Shown: positions 28,189-37,645, counted from the first letter of the stretch. The stretch is 64,000 bases of DNA from Terriglobia bacterium (GCA_951813285.1 OX638355.1:3863136-3927135); one strand, 5' to 3'. A program made the numbers and translations. Notes: a model not told the origin generated them from the sequence alone.

Positions 28189-28312
28189 CTGTCGCCGCCT
28201 ACGCGGCTCAACTCTTAGAGAGCACGTGGTCCATGGGCTGACGCCCACGGCTAAGTGCTATCGCCGCCTTGGCGGCTGTCTGGAAGCCCGGGCTGACTCC
28301 CGGGAGATGGTC
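28189..28312 (+). repeat. Repeat family B, copy 1
   Basis: Contains CCGCCTACGCGGCT, the inner palindromic phrase CCATGGGCTGACGCCCACGG and AGCCCGGGCTGACTCCCGGG. Matching phrases are at 28330, 53479 and 59803. Each phrase can fold into a short GC-rich hairpin. Confidence 0.8.
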
Positions 28313-28329
28313 ATTTGAATAAGCATCCC

Positions 28330-28548
28330 GCGCCCGAGCAGTGTCTTGACTTCGGAGAGAGCGGCGAAGTCGCGGTTGACCCAGGTCTGGGGAGGAAATC
28401 TCTCCTACAGACCTTCCTTAAAAAGCGGCGAAGCCGCGGCAGCACTTAGCCGTGGGCGTCAGCCCATGGGAAACATCGCCTATGGGTGTCGAGCCGCGTA
28501 GGCGGCGGCAGCAAATGCCGGTGAGCCCAAGTGAAGCACAAGCCGACG
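28330..28548 (-). repeat. Repeat family B, copy 2
   Basis: Holds GCAGTGTCTTG, AGCGGCGAAGTCGCGGTTG, GCGGCGAAGCCGCGG, GCCGTGGGCGTCAGCCCATG and GAGCCGCGTAGGCGGCGGCA, largely the inverse orientation of copy 1; its right end (GTGAAGCACAAGCCGAC) pairs with the left end of copy 3 at 53479. Confidence 0.8.
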
Positions 28549-28738
28549 CAAGGATGAGCCTTTTTCACCAGGTCGCACCCGACTATTGAAATAGGCAGAA
28601 CATCACGATTGCCGGCAAAACGACCTGTCCCACTGCCAATATTGCAAGAGGCTCTCTCGCATGATCTGCACGGCAGGGCTGCGGCCCGGCAACCCGACAC
28701 GCTCTCTTGAGGAGCAAGAGTGAATGGGAGAACGCCCA

Positions 28739-29029
28739 CCCGGGAGCGCGGGCGTCTCGCCCGCATAGGACTTGGCACCATAGTAGCGAACCCTGCAAAG
28801 GCCGTTTGGTGCACTGTTCGAGGGAATGCCCCTGGATCGCAGGCTGCTTGCACGAATAGGGTTGCGGGCGGGACCCCCCCGGGAGCGCGGGCGTCTCGCC
28901 CGCATAGGACTTGGCACCATAGTAGCGAACCCTGCAAAGGCCGGTTTGGTGCTCTGTTCGAGGGAATGCCCCTGGATCGCAGGCTGCTTGCACGAATAAG
29001 GTTGCGGGCGGGACGCCCGCGCTCCCGGG
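28739..29029. repeat. Repeat family C: 139 bp tandem duplication with inverted ends
   Basis: Unit one starts at 28741 and unit two at 28880 (period 139), differing at only a few positions. The left end CCCGGGAGCGCGGGCGTC (28739) is inverted at the right end GACGCCCGCGCTCCCGGG (to 29029), so the pair is bounded by inverted repeats of about 25 bp. No ORF with protein-like features is inside. It resembles a MITE-like or REP-type element. Confidence 0.8.
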
Positions 29030-29293
29030 TGGCTCCCTCCCATGACGCCGGGATATCAAGGTCACGATATCGCAGATACATTCGGGCGCGGTTGGTCATT
29101 GAAGGGTGTCCATCCCTATTCGTGTCCATTCGTGGTTCGTCTCGCGGAGATCTCCCGGCGAGCTCTCCCGGCTTTCCCGGCGAAATTGACAGCGCTGGAG
29201 GACACTGCTAGCATTGGTTGGTTTCAGCAGTTCTCCAGTATCTCGGGCGACAAGCCCGCCGCCATCAGACCTCAGGAACTCAGGGAGAATCTC

Positions 29294-30010
29294 TTGGCCC
29301 GACTCACCCGGCATGAAATTCTGAAGGAAGACCGTTTCATGATGTTGGTGGATGAAACTCGCCACTTCTTCGCCAACAACCGTTCCGAAATCCTGCGTGG
29401 TCTGTCGGCCGTCGGAGTGGTGGCCGTTCTGGTGGCAGGCTACTTCTACTACTCGGCCAAGCAGGAGGAGCATTCCAAGCAGGAGTTGGCCCGGGCCCTG
29501 GCGACCTATCACGCAACCGTCGGCAAGACAGAATCGTCCGGCTCGGCCGCTCCGGTTTTCTTTGAGACGCCTACTCAGAAGTACGAAAAGGCCCTGTCGG
29601 AGTTGCAGGAGGTTGTCTCCCAGCACAATTCCAGGGCGGCGGGCAAAATTGCCACCTACTACTCCGGTCTTTGTCTCCATCAGCTCGAAAGGAGCTCGGA
29701 AGCCGTGTCGCTGCTGGAGCCGCTGAGTCAGGAGCAGTCTGACTTCGGCGCGCTGGCGCTGGCAGCCCTGGGACGAATTTACGAGGACACCACAGACCTG
29801 GCCAAGGCAACCGAGGTCTATCAGCAATTGGTTGAGCGCAATTCCTTGACGACCCCGGGAGAAAGCCTGGCAATGAAGGTGGCCCTGCTTTACGAGCAAC
29901 AGAACCAGCAGGAGCAGGCCGCCAAGATGTACGAAAGGGTCATCAACGACTTCCCCACTTCACCTGCCTCTACCGAAGCAGAACAGCGGCTAAGGAAAAT
30001 TGTTCCCTGA
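29294..30010 (+). CDS. Membrane-anchored TPR protein (YfgM-like)
   Basis: 238 residues if started at TTG 29294, which has GGGAG 6-7 bases upstream and gives [15 protein letters not shown], the usual start of this protein type; an ATG at 29339 is an alternative. A single transmembrane helix follows ([19 protein letters not shown]), then a periplasmic region with TPR-like units ([60 protein letters not shown]). Such proteins work as ancillary factors of secretion or outer-membrane assembly. Its stop overlaps the dgt ATG by one base (TGATG), indicating an operon. Confidence 0.75.
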   Translation: MARLTRHEILKEDRFMMLVDETRHFFANNRSEILRGLSAVGVVAVLVAGYFYYSAKQEEHSKQELARALATYHATVGKTESSGSAAPVFFETPTQKYEKALSELQEVVSQHNSRAAGKIATYYSGLCLHQLERSSEAVSLLEPLSQEQSDFGALALAALGRIYEDTTDLAKATEVYQQLVERNSLTTPGESLAMKVALLYEQQNQQEQAAKMYERVINDFPTSPASTEAEQRLRKIVP

Positions 30011-31059
30011 TGGTTGAGACCCTTCGTCAACGGGCGGAGGAGCAAGAGGCCCAAACCCTGGCCCCTCAGGCAACCCTCAGCATGCGGACTCGAGGCCGCC
30101 GGAGGGAAGAGTCCGCCTGCGCCATCCGCACCGCCTTCCAACGCGACCGCGACCGAATCCTTCATTCCAAGGCATTTCGACGCTTGAAGCACAAGACCCA
30201 GGTGTTTCTTTCACCGGAGGGCGACCACTATCGGACCCGCCTGACCCATACTCTCGAAGTCGGCCAAATCGCCAGAACCATCAGTCGGGCTCTGCGACTG
30301 AACGAGGACCTCACCGAGGCGATTGCGCTGGGTCATGATCTGGGCCACACCCCCTTTGGGCACGCAGGCGAAGCCATTTTGAATGAGCTTGCTCCGGGCG
30401 GTTTTCGCCACTACCGCCAGAGCCTGAGGGTTGTAGACAGGCTGGAGCAGGAAGGACGGGGGTTGAACCTGTGCCGGGAAGTGAGGGACGGAATCCTCAA
30501 ACATTCCAAGGGGGCGGGAGCGGTGTTCACCAGCCGGGACCAGGGACGCCCGGCAACCCTGGAGGGTCAGGTCGTCAGAGTGTCCGACGTGATCGCCTAC
30601 GTGAACCACGACCTGGACGATGCCCTACGGTCGGGTCTGATTCGGGAGTCCGACATTCCCAGGGAACTGACGAATGCCTTGGGAAAAAGCCACTCGCTCC
30701 GCATCGACACCCTGGTCCGTGACGTGATTCGATCCAGTCTGGAATCCAACCTTCAAATCGTTTCCATGAGTCCCACGACTCTGCAGGCGATGATGGAAAT
30801 GCGGCACTTTCTCTATCGGACGGTCTACGCGCGCAGCATTCCCAAGGAAGAGCTGCTCAAGGCCAAGAAGCTCTTGAGCGACATCTACCACCATCTGTTG
30901 GCCCATCCCGAATGCATTCCGGAAGGTTTTCGGCGGCCCGAGGTCGGCGCGGAGCTTGCCGCGGTCGATTTTGTCGCCGGGATGACCGATCGCTTTGCCT
31001 TGAACCTCTACAACCGCCTGTTTCTGCCGAGAGGTTGGGGCGCTCCCCCCACCAATTGA
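30010..31059 (+). CDS. dgt: dGTP triphosphohydrolase (dGTPase-like HD protein)
   Basis: 349 residues. HD-domain signatures: [19 protein letters not shown] at the start, [19 protein letters not shown], and the metal-binding [13 protein letters not shown]. It hydrolyses dGTP (or dNTPs) to the nucleoside and tripolyphosphate, controlling dNTP pools. Length and motif order fit the short dGTPase-like subgroup (deoxyguanosinetriphosphate triphosphohydrolase-like). Translation is coupled to the TPR gene. It converges on a minus-strand gene 95 bases away. Confidence 0.92.
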   Translation: MVETLRQRAEEQEAQTLAPQATLSMRTRGRRREESACAIRTAFQRDRDRILHSKAFRRLKHKTQVFLSPEGDHYRTRLTHTLEVGQIARTISRALRLNEDLTEAIALGHDLGHTPFGHAGEAILNELAPGGFRHYRQSLRVVDRLEQEGRGLNLCREVRDGILKHSKGAGAVFTSRDQGRPATLEGQVVRVSDVIAYVNHDLDDALRSGLIRESDIPRELTNALGKSHSLRIDTLVRDVIRSSLESNLQIVSMSPTTLQAMMEMRHFLYRTVYARSIPKEELLKAKKLLSDIYHHLLAHPECIPEGFRRPEVGAELAAVDFVAGMTDRFALNLYNRLFLPRGWGAPPTN

Positions 31060-31153
31060 GCGGGCAGTGGAAGGTCTTCGCTGAGGGAGGGACCGGGAGA
31101 CATTCCCCCTCGGGATCTCCGGAGGGGATTCCCGCAGACGCCCCGGGCGGCCG

Positions 31154-31801
31154 TCAGGCCCCATAGCGGACGAAGACCTTGCCCGGCATCAACTCAATGC
31201 TCCGGATATTGAAGGGGAGATGAAAATCGGTCTTCGGCGCCGCCCCGGGGTACTTGGGAAGCACATAGTGATCCAGCAGCAAATCGATCAGGACCCTGGG
31301 AATTTCCTGCTCATCGATCCGGATCCCCAGGACATCGTAGCGCCCCAGCCCGTTCTCAGCCGTAAATGTGCCGGAAACCTGCACCCAATGCTCACCTTGC
31401 AGCAGAGCCCACACCAGGGACTTGCCGGCCTTGGCGGAGTCGGCCTGCATGTCATCGAAGTCTACCAGTGCCCTGGCGGAAAGCCGGTTCTCTTGAAAGC
31501 GAAATTGGATCTGTCTCACCCCCTGAGGGTAGTGCCGTGAAATCTCGTGCCGAAGGAAGGCATCGACCTCGCTTTCAGTGAACTCGGCCTGTCCTCCGGT
31601 GGAACCCGCCGGCGGCAGGGCAATGGCCGCCAGCTTTTTGGCAAATGCCTGAGAGGCGGTCCGATTCACCGCTGAGGCGGGTCCGGATGCCTGCGACGGA
31701 GCGCGAAGAAACCACCAGGCGCCCACCCCCAGCAGAAGCAGACCCAACAAGGAAAGAACCGTTCTTCTCCCCATCTGGCTCGCGCCGCTCCCCTGTCTCA
31801 T
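31154..31801 (-). CDS. Single-pass membrane protein of unknown function
   Basis: 215 residues when started at the ATG at 31801, which overlaps the lepB stop as ATGA; a longer frame to 31852 lies in lepB. One N-terminal transmembrane helix (TVLSLLGLLLLGVGAWWFL) is followed by a soluble domain with FTESEVDAFLRHEISRHYPQ, ARALVDFDDM, DLLLDHYVLPKYPGAAP and SIELMPGKVFVRYGA. I do not recognise the family. The position at the end of the rnc-lepB operon suggests an envelope role. Confidence 0.7.
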   Translation of the reverse strand: MRQGSGASQMGRRTVLSLLGLLLLGVGAWWFLRAPSQASGPASAVNRTASQAFAKKLAAIALPPAGSTGGQAEFTESEVDAFLRHEISRHYPQGVRQIQFRFQENRLSARALVDFDDMQADSAKAGKSLVWALLQGEHWVQVSGTFTAENGLGRYDVLGIRIDEQEIPRVLIDLLLDHYVLPKYPGAAPKTDFHLPFNIRSIELMPGKVFVRYGA

Positions 31802-32664
31802 CCCACCAGCTTGAAGGTCCGATTCCAACGGGTCTTGCGAAAAAAGTTCCACAAGACATCTGCGAACCGACCTGTTCGGTCCGACAGCGAATTGTGCAAA
31901 TGTTCCCGCGGGTGTGTTTCAAACGACCAATAGATGATGAACGCTCTGCCGACGATGTTTTTTCGAGGCACGAATCCCCAATATCGGCTATCGGCGCTAT
32001 TGTCCCGGTTGTCTCCCATGGCGAAGTATCGACCCGGAGGAACCACGACGTCCTGACCCTCGGTAAACTCCTTGAAGTACCGGTAGGCCAAGTGAATATC
32101 ACGGGCCTGGTTGTAGTCGGCGAAGCGATTGATCTGGGCCTCGCTGAGGGGAAAGGTGTCTCTGACTTCCACATTGTTGCGTCCCGGACGCTTGTGGAAC
32201 ACGTAGGGCTCTTCCACCTGCTTGCCGTTCCGGTACAACCTCTGGTTTTTCAGTCGGATGCGATCTCCCGGAAGCCCGATGGCCCGCTTGACGTAATGCT
32301 TGGCGGGGTCTTCCGGGTACCGAAATACAATAACGTCGCCGTGCTTCACCTGCTGGAACGGCAGCAGCAGCTTCAGCCATCCCCCCGGATTACCATAGAC
32401 GAACTTGTTGACCAGAAGATGGTCTCCGACCAGGAGGTTGTCCTCCATGGAGGGTGTCGGAATCTTGAACGCCTGCACGACGAAGGTCGTTCCGAATAGC
32501 GCCAGAACGATGGTGACGACGAAACTTTCGAAGTATTCGCGCAGGGTCGATTGCCTGCGAGGGTGATCGGAGTTATTTGAATTCACGGTTTCCACGATAA
32601 AGGAACGCTCCCTAACTTGGCCCGAATTTCTCACCGGGTCGCTGGATACACTTTGGAAGGCCAT
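31798..32664 (-). CDS. lepB: Signal peptidase I
   Basis: 288 residues. One transmembrane segment (FVVTIVLALFGTTFVVQAF) precedes the catalytic serine S72 in IPTPSMEDNLLVGD; the general base K126 is in HYVKRAIGLPGD, and box E is GDNRDNSADSRYWGFVP. It cleaves signal peptides from exported proteins at the outer face of the inner membrane. An insert of about 60 residues (EEPYVFHKRPG to QDVVVPPGRYF) lies between boxes D and E, as in many acidobacterial homologues. It starts six bases after rnc, and its stop is overlapped by the next gene. No clear ribosome site precedes the ATG. Confidence 0.95.
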   Translation of the reverse strand: MAFQSVSSDPVRNSGQVRERSFIVETVNSNNSDHPRRQSTLREYFESFVVTIVLALFGTTFVVQAFKIPTPSMEDNLLVGDHLLVNKFVYGNPGGWLKLLLPFQQVKHGDVIVFRYPEDPAKHYVKRAIGLPGDRIRLKNQRLYRNGKQVEEPYVFHKRPGRNNVEVRDTFPLSEAQINRFADYNQARDIHLAYRYFKEFTEGQDVVVPPGRYFAMGDNRDNSADSRYWGFVPRKNIVGRAFIIYWSFETHPREHLHNSLSDRTGRFADVLWNFFRKTRWNRTFKLVG

Positions 32665-32670
32665 TTATAT

Positions 32671-33372
32671 TCAGCACGTTATGGGACCCATTTTTTTCAA
32701 CGCTCGCCGAGCCGCGTCCTGCTCCGCGCTCTTCTTGGTCCCACCTTGACCTCGAGCCGTCGGCTTGCCCCCGATGGTCAGACGTACGGAAAACTGTCTT
32801 TGATGGTCGGGCCCGGACTGGTCGATGACCGAGTACTCGGGCCGCGCCTCACGGAGCGAGTGCAACCTCTCCTGCAACCTGGATTTGTAATCGCTGAGGA
32901 CGAAACGCCCCGACAGGATATCCCCCAAATCCTCCGCCAACTGTTGCAGCACAAACCTGCGGGCCGCATCCATCCCTCCATCCAGATACACGGCCGCCAC
33001 TAAAGCCTCGGTCGCATCCACCAGCACGGCCTGCTTTCTGCGGCCGCTGTTTTTCTCCTCTCCCTTACCCAATCTGAGGAAACGGCCCAGCTCCAGACCG
33101 GAGGCCGAGCGAAACAAACTGCTGGAACTGACCAGTTGGGCTCTGAGCTTGGAAAGTTGACCCTCGGTCAGGTCGGGATGATTCACCAGGAGATTCTCGC
33201 TAACCACGAAGCCAATGATGGAATCCCCCAGAAACTCCAACTGCTCATAGTCTTCCTGCTCGACCCGGCATTCATTGGCATAGGAGCTGTGGGTCAAGGC
33301 TCTGAGAAGTAGGGACCGGTCCTTGAACGCGTATTCGATTTTCTCTTCCAGATTATCGAGCACGTCTTCCAT
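32671..33372 (-). CDS. rnc: Ribonuclease III
   Basis: 233 residues. The signature is YEQLEFLGDSIIGFVVSENL, with the acidic residues of the catalytic site also in DATEALVAAVYLDGG; the C-terminal double-stranded RNA-binding domain includes KSRLQERLHSLREARPEYSV and TKKSAEQDAARRALKKM. It processes rRNA precursors and double-stranded RNA. It sits between a TPR-protein gene (18 bases upstream) and lepB (6 bases downstream); rnc and lepB are neighbours in many bacteria. Confidence 0.95.
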   Translation of the reverse strand: MEDVLDNLEEKIEYAFKDRSLLLRALTHSSYANECRVEQEDYEQLEFLGDSIIGFVVSENLLVNHPDLTEGQLSKLRAQLVSSSSLFRSASGLELGRFLRLGKGEEKNSGRRKQAVLVDATEALVAAVYLDGGMDAARRFVLQQLAEDLGDILSGRFVLSDYKSRLQERLHSLREARPEYSVIDQSGPDHQRQFSVRLTIGGKPTARGQGGTKKSAEQDAARRALKKMGPITC

Positions 33373-33390
33373 CGGCGGAGTTACTCTACT

Positions 33391-34878
33391 TCACTTTGGC
33401 TGAAAGGGTTCCTGCAAACCGCTGCGAGCAACGGCTTGGGCGCCGCGTGTATCGTCACCCAGGGCAACGGCGGCGCGGTACTGCAGAATCGCCTCCTCCC
33501 GAGCGTCCTCCAGATCGAACAGCCTTCCCAGATAGATGTAGGCCCAGACCTTGACCGAGTCCGGGCAGGTTTCGGACACTATCGCCCTGCCGAAATAGTC
33601 CCTGGCCGCATCCTTGTCGGAGCGGCTGACGGCCACGATTCCCAGGCCGTACAGGGCCTCGCCGTTACGGGAGTCGTGGCGGTCCAACACCAGGTTGAAC
33701 AGCTCCGCGGCCCGCTCCAACTCGTCACTCCCCAAGCTGGACTTGGCCTGGCGCAGAAGCCGTTCCACTTCCGTCGGCCGTCGGGCCGGTGGCGTCTTCT
33801 CACGTGGGGAACTGATGGCCGCTTGCCGGGCTGCCATGACTTCAACGACATCCAGACCGGAGAGGAGAGTGCGGTAATATAGTTGAAACCCCTCGAATTC
33901 CTTCTCAAACCGCTGTAGTGCCGAAAAAAAGTGGCCGCACAGCAAGGCTCCCGAGCGAATAGCCTCATTCAAGGAGGCCTCGGCCTGCTGTTGCGGCAAG
34001 CGATCGAGCCTCATCTCCACCGCCTTGATGAGGCTTTCGGTAACCATCTCCTGCACTCCCCGGTCAGCTCTCTCCAGATTTTCACTCCCGGCCAGCATGA
34101 TCTCCGTCAGAGCCTTTCGCTGTTCCACGGGCAGCGGATACCTGGCGGCAAAGGGATCCAACAGAAAGTGTAGAAACTGGTGGCGAATTTCCGAAATCTT
34201 GGGGGAACCGGATGGACTGAAAAGAAAATAGTAGCTGCTTTGATAGGTACGTGCATTGAAGGTATTGGGGGGGACCAGATAATCCGGCACCAGGACCAGT
34301 TGCCGCCCTCGATAGACTCCCGACCGCATCCTGAGATAGCCCTCGGTGGTCATGATCATCCGGTTGATCAGCGGGCGGTAGTCCAGGACGGCTCGATCGT
34401 GCAGATGCTTGTACCGGCTCCAGATCGATTCCACTCTCGCTTTCGCGTAGAATTCCCCCAGCAGACTCGTCAGTTCAGTCACTGAGCCGGCGTCGGGAGG
34501 CATCTGACCTGCTGCCAGGAGCGGCTTGAAATCGGGAGGCCCATTGATGACGAACGCCAGCGAAATATACTTGGTCAGCTCCTGTTGTGGATCTTTTCCT
34601 CCGCGATGGGTGTCGTAGAAATCCTTCAACCGCGACTTCAAGCCGGCGGGCAGATCCCTGAATTCCCGGGCAATCGGGAGGCCGGCCGGATGAAGCAAGA
34701 GCGATCCCTCATCGAATCCTGCGGCCCGCAGCGCTCCCAGAACGGTAAACACCCGAATATCGGGTTGAATCAGAATCGACGGGAATTGGGCCTGGCTCCG
34801 GCCGGCGAGCGCCAGGAGCAGGATCAGGGTTCCACAAACGCGAAACACGCCTGCAAGCATTGGAGATGGAAGACTCAT
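33391..34878 (-). CDS. Secreted TPR-containing protein of unknown function
   Basis: 495 residues from the ATG at 34878, with a signal peptide (FRVCGTLILLLALAGRSQAQ). The middle part has no domain I can name (VLVPDYLVPPNTFNARTY and IRHQFLHFLLDPFAARYPLP are its most distinctive stretches; HQFLH may be a degenerate metalloprotease site). The C-terminal ~130 residues carry TPR units (ELERAAELFNLVLDRHDSRN, GEALYGLGIVAVSRSDKDAA, VWAYIYLGRLFDLEDAREEA). It follows thiL by 26 bases and precedes rnc by 18, so it belongs to the same operon. It could be a periplasmic scaffold. Confidence 0.75.
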   Translation of the reverse strand: MSLPSPMLAGVFRVCGTLILLLALAGRSQAQFPSILIQPDIRVFTVLGALRAAGFDEGSLLLHPAGLPIAREFRDLPAGLKSRLKDFYDTHRGGKDPQQELTKYISLAFVINGPPDFKPLLAAGQMPPDAGSVTELTSLLGEFYAKARVESIWSRYKHLHDRAVLDYRPLINRMIMTTEGYLRMRSGVYRGRQLVLVPDYLVPPNTFNARTYQSSYYFLFSPSGSPKISEIRHQFLHFLLDPFAARYPLPVEQRKALTEIMLAGSENLERADRGVQEMVTESLIKAVEMRLDRLPQQQAEASLNEAIRSGALLCGHFFSALQRFEKEFEGFQLYYRTLLSGLDVVEVMAARQAAISSPREKTPPARRPTEVERLLRQAKSSLGSDELERAAELFNLVLDRHDSRNGEALYGLGIVAVSRSDKDAARDYFGRAIVSETCPDSVKVWAYIYLGRLFDLEDAREEAILQYRAAVALGDDTRGAQAVARSGLQEPFQPK

Positions 34879-34904
34879 GCGCCGGTTTCCGATCACTGGA
34901 ACAT

Positions 34905-35915
34905 CTACCGTCGAAAATGGTCGAATCCGCGGGGTGAGAGAGGTCTCAGACGCCCCTGTTCTCGAAGCCAACAGGCCCCGGGTTCATCAACAATGGATCC
35001 GATCTCGTGAATCTCAACGCCGTCCAAACGGCCGGGAACCTGATCCCGTCTCCCCGGGGGCACGGTAAACAGAAGCTCGTAATCCTCACCTCCATTCAAC
35101 CCATAGTCTAGCAGGGGCCGTTCCACCCAGGAACCGACTTTTGGGCTGATTTTGGGCAGGGGTATGCGGTCCGAGTCGATCACGGCACCCACCCGACTCG
35201 CCTGACAAAGATGGTGAAGGTCGGTCGAGAGTCCATCGCTCAAGTCGATGAGAGCGGAAGCACAGCCGCTGGCGGAAAGCCAGCAGCCAACCCGATTTCT
35301 GGGCGTCGGCCGTAGGTGTCGTCCCGCCAGTTGCGGAAAGTGACGGGCTCGCCCGGGAGACCGCCGAAGCAGCTCCAGCCCGATCGCCGAGGCCCCAAGC
35401 TCCCCGGTGACAAAGAGGCTGTCTCCGGGACGAGCAGCCTTTCGAGTGCACACCTGTGCCGGCCTCACTTCTCCCAGGATGGTCACATCCAGGAAAACTG
35501 TTCCCGGTGAAGCGCAAAGGTCTCCTCCCAGAAGATCGGCACCGCTGAGTTCAGCCAGCTTCAGCATGCCTCCATAGACGCGGGTCAAAAATTTTGGCGG
35601 CGTCTCTTTCGGAAACGCCAAGGAAGTGGTGAAACCCAAGGGCTTGCCTCCCATGGCGGCGATGTCGCTGAGATTGACAGCCAGCGCCTTCCAACCCAGA
35701 TCCTCAGGTCGAAAGTAGTCCAGGTCGAAGTGGATACCCTCGACAAGGGCATCGGTCGAGATCAGGAGCACATGCCCGGAGGAGGGGGCCACGGCAGCGG
35801 CGTCGTCGCCAAAGGAGATGGAGACGTTCTCCGATGGTGGGAGAACCTGGCGGGCGAGGCGGTGAATGCGTTCAATCAGCCTTGATTCGCCCTGAGAGGA
35901 GGACCCGACCGTCAT
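34905..35915 (-). CDS. thiL: Thiamine-monophosphate kinase
   Basis: 336 residues from ATG 35915. Motifs: FGDDAAAVAPS (metal/ATP site), STDALVEGIHFDLDYFRPED, VNLSDIAAMGGKPLG, GGDLCASPG, SLFVTGELGASAIGLELL, SALIDLSDGLSTDLHHLC and NGGEDYELLFTV, in the order expected for ThiL of the PurM-like superfamily. It phosphorylates thiamine monophosphate to thiamine diphosphate, the cofactor needed among others by the E1 dehydrogenase encoded at 43.5-45.6 kb. It heads the operon thiL-TPR-rnc-lepB-membrane protein. No TPP riboswitch is seen upstream. Confidence 0.93.
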   Translation of the reverse strand: MTVGSSSQGESRLIERIHRLARQVLPPSENVSISFGDDAAAVAPSSGHVLLISTDALVEGIHFDLDYFRPEDLGWKALAVNLSDIAAMGGKPLGFTTSLAFPKETPPKFLTRVYGGMLKLAELSGADLLGGDLCASPGTVFLDVTILGEVRPAQVCTRKAARPGDSLFVTGELGASAIGLELLRRSPGRARHFPQLAGRHLRPTPRNRVGCWLSASGCASALIDLSDGLSTDLHHLCQASRVGAVIDSDRIPLPKISPKVGSWVERPLLDYGLNGGEDYELLFTVPPGRRDQVPGRLDGVEIHEIGSIVDEPGACWLREQGRLRPLSPRGFDHFRR

Positions 35916-36070
35916 GATCCCTACCGCCTCTCGACATGCCGGCGGCCCCCGGCGCCCCATGCCATGGGGAAGCGCCTGCTGCCGGCGGCGACCCGGGCCG
36001 TCTTTCGAGCATTTGGAAGCACACCGGGGATTTCGAAAGGGTCCATTGCCTTGCCGTAATGCCAGGTAAG

Positions 36071-36535
36071 TCAGTCGGTTCTCTCAACTCTGAGCAGTTC
36101 GCGAAGCTCTGCCATGAACTCCTTGATGTCCTTGAAATCCAGGTAGACCGAGGCATACCGCACGTAGGCCACCTTGTCGAGTTGACGCAATCTCTCCATC
36201 AGCATTTCCCCGATCTGAGCGGTGTGTCTCTCGCGATCGCTGGATTCGTGAACATAGGACTCGACTTCATTCACGATGGATTCCAGTTGGTTCATGCTCA
36301 CCGGACGCTTTTCGCAGGCCTTCAATAGGCCCGTCATCAGCTTGTGCCGGTCAAATCGTTCGCGAGACCCATCCTTCTTGACCACCAGATAGGGAATCTC
36401 ATCGATCCTCTCGTAGCTGGTGAACCTGCGGCCACAACCCGCACATTGGCGGCGGCGGCGGATAGCTTCCCCTTCCCTGCTCTCGCGGGAGTCGACGACC
36501 TTGTCTTCCAGGTGACTACAATAGGGACACTTCAT
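36071..36535 (-). CDS. nrdR: Transcriptional repressor NrdR
   Basis: 154 residues, the canonical size. A zinc ribbon (C3, C6, C31, C34; MKCPYC and CAGCGRRFTSYERID) is followed by an ATP-cone (LVVKKDGSRERFDRHKLMTG, KRPVSMNQLESIVNEVE). It represses ribonucleotide reductase genes in response to dATP/ATP. No nrd genes are in the window. A promoter with -35 TTGACG and -10 TACGGT is found upstream. Confidence 0.96.
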   Translation of the reverse strand: MKCPYCSHLEDKVVDSRESREGEAIRRRRQCAGCGRRFTSYERIDEIPYLVVKKDGSRERFDRHKLMTGLLKACEKRPVSMNQLESIVNEVESYVHESSDRERHTAQIGEMLMERLRQLDKVAYVRYASVYLDFKDIKEFMAELRELLRVERTD

Positions 36536-36613
36536 GGGCTTGAGTAAGAGGTCAACGAGTTCAACTGCTGCTGCAGGGGAGTCCCCCGGCGGCTCCGCGT
36601 AAAGTCGCGACTA

Positions 36614-36643
36614 ACCGTACACAGAAAACCCCTCCCCCGTCAA
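36614..36643 (-). promoter_or_regulatory. Sigma-70-type promoter for nrdR
   Basis: On the minus strand TTGACG (36643-36638) and TACGGT (36619-36614) are separated by 18 bases. The start would fall about 70 bases before the nrdR ATG. Confidence 0.45.
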
Positions 36644-36822
36644 GGAACTGCTCCCCTTAACCCTTGATTTTTCAATGTTTAACTGGCGCTGTTCCATTTC
36701 GGTGCCCATTGGCCGGCCATTGGCCACCCCGCTCATCCCCCTCCTGACAAATGATGAGGACTCAGCAGCCTGAACCACCATTCAGGACCTCTTTTCAGGG
36801 GCGGACCAATCCCCTTCAGAGG

Positions 36823-36851
36823 TTGACAGCTTCCCCACCATCCGTTATTTT
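36823..36851 (+). promoter_or_regulatory. Sigma-70-type promoter for the sigma/anti-sigma genes
   Basis: TTGACA (36823-36828) is a perfect -35 hexamer, followed after 17 bases by TATTTT (36846-36851). Transcription would begin near 36858, giving a leader of about 130 bases to the ATG at 36991. Confidence 0.5.
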
Positions 36852-36990
36852 CCACCATCAGGCGAATAGAACTGGCAGTCGAAGGCGTGATAAGTCACTT
36901 ACAAATAACAACTTTCGGGATCAGGACAGTTGCCTGCCCGGACTTGCTTGCCAACGCTGCGGCCGTCGTTGCGCTATCGGGTTTCCACAG

Positions 36991-37575
36991 ATGACCGAAG
37001 CTCAAGCCATCGCTGGATGCGTCGCCGGCGACCCGCAGGCGTTCGAGGTGCTGTACAACCTGCACAAGCGCAGGGTCTACTCGCTCTGCTTGAGGATGGT
37101 GCGCGACCCGGCAGAGGCGGAGGATATGAGCCAGGAAGCCTTCATGCAACTCTTCAGGAAGATCGGCACCTTCCGGGGAGACTCGGCTTTCTCGACCTGG
37201 ATGCATCGCCTTACAGTCAATATCATCCTGATGCGCATCAGAAAGAAGGGGCTGAACCAGGTCTCGCTGGACCAGGATCGTGACGATGGGCAGGATCTCC
37301 CCCCGAAGGAGTATGGATCCGAGGATATCGACCTGTTGGGAGTGGTGGACCGGATCACCCTGGAAAAGGCGATCGCAGCTCTGCCCAAAGGGTACCGAAT
37401 CGTCTTTGTCCTGCACGACATTGAAGGCTATGAACATAACGAAATTGCCCGAATAATGGGTTGTTCGGTCGGAAACTCCAAGTCACAGCTATTCAAGGCT
37501 CGGCTTAAGCTCAGGTCGTTATTGTTGGACAAGAAGCCAAAATTGGAAAAAAAACAACTCAAGGCATCACCCTAG
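36991..37575 (+). CDS. ECF-type RNA polymerase sigma factor
   Basis: 194 residues from ATG 36991. Region 2 is seen in AFEVLYNLHKRRVYSLCLRM and EDMSQEAFMQLFRKIGTFRG, with FSTWMHRLTVNI; region 4 in AIAALPKGYRIVFVLHDIEG and HNEIARIMGCSVGNSKSQLF. It directs RNA polymerase to a stress or envelope regulon. The ATG lacks a clear ribosome site, so the start is the most plausible rather than proven. It is followed by an anti-sigma gene with a zinc-binding motif and a DUF4097 gene, an arrangement typical of Acidobacteriota. Confidence 0.9.
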   Translation: MTEAQAIAGCVAGDPQAFEVLYNLHKRRVYSLCLRMVRDPAEAEDMSQEAFMQLFRKIGTFRGDSAFSTWMHRLTVNIILMRIRKKGLNQVSLDQDRDDGQDLPPKEYGSEDIDLLGVVDRITLEKAIAALPKGYRIVFVLHDIEGYEHNEIARIMGCSVGNSKSQLFKARLKLRSLLLDKKPKLEKKQLKASP

Positions 37576-37645
37576 TGGTTTTTTGTATCTAACCTACCGG
37601 TAGTAGGAATTTTGCGCTTCACACGAGTTGGTCGAGGATAACTTG

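Larger units (their letters stand above)
27855..29293. other. 1.4 kb gene-free stretch packed with repeats
   Basis: No credible gene lies here. Besides the copies of families A, B and C listed separately, 28651-28690 carries the distal end of family A (ACTCTCGCATGATCTGC type) and 29042-29066 a short internal piece (GCCGGGATATCAAGGTCACG). The apparent ORFs over this region (for example 28583-29065) are translations of the repeats. Confidence 0.8.
36536..36990. other. Divergent promoter region between nrdR and the sigma-factor gene
   Basis: This 455 bp gap holds the two promoters listed separately and no gene. An ORF that extends the sigma factor upstream to 36751 has no protein-like features before residue 80. 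Confidence 0.6.

Noticed and set aside
28739-29029. Possible CRISPR array
   Set aside because: Only two units of 139 bp without spacers and no cas genes; it is a tandem duplication.
28583-29065. 160-codon open frame on the minus strand with internal duplication
   Set aside because: It is a translation of the two 139 bp family C repeat units and their flanks; no protein features.
37594-37603. CTACCGGTAG palindrome between the sigma and anti-sigma genes
   Set aside because: The half-sites match the dyad of the surface-protein promoters, but the 6-base spacer and flanks are missing, and it lies within an operon; probably chance.
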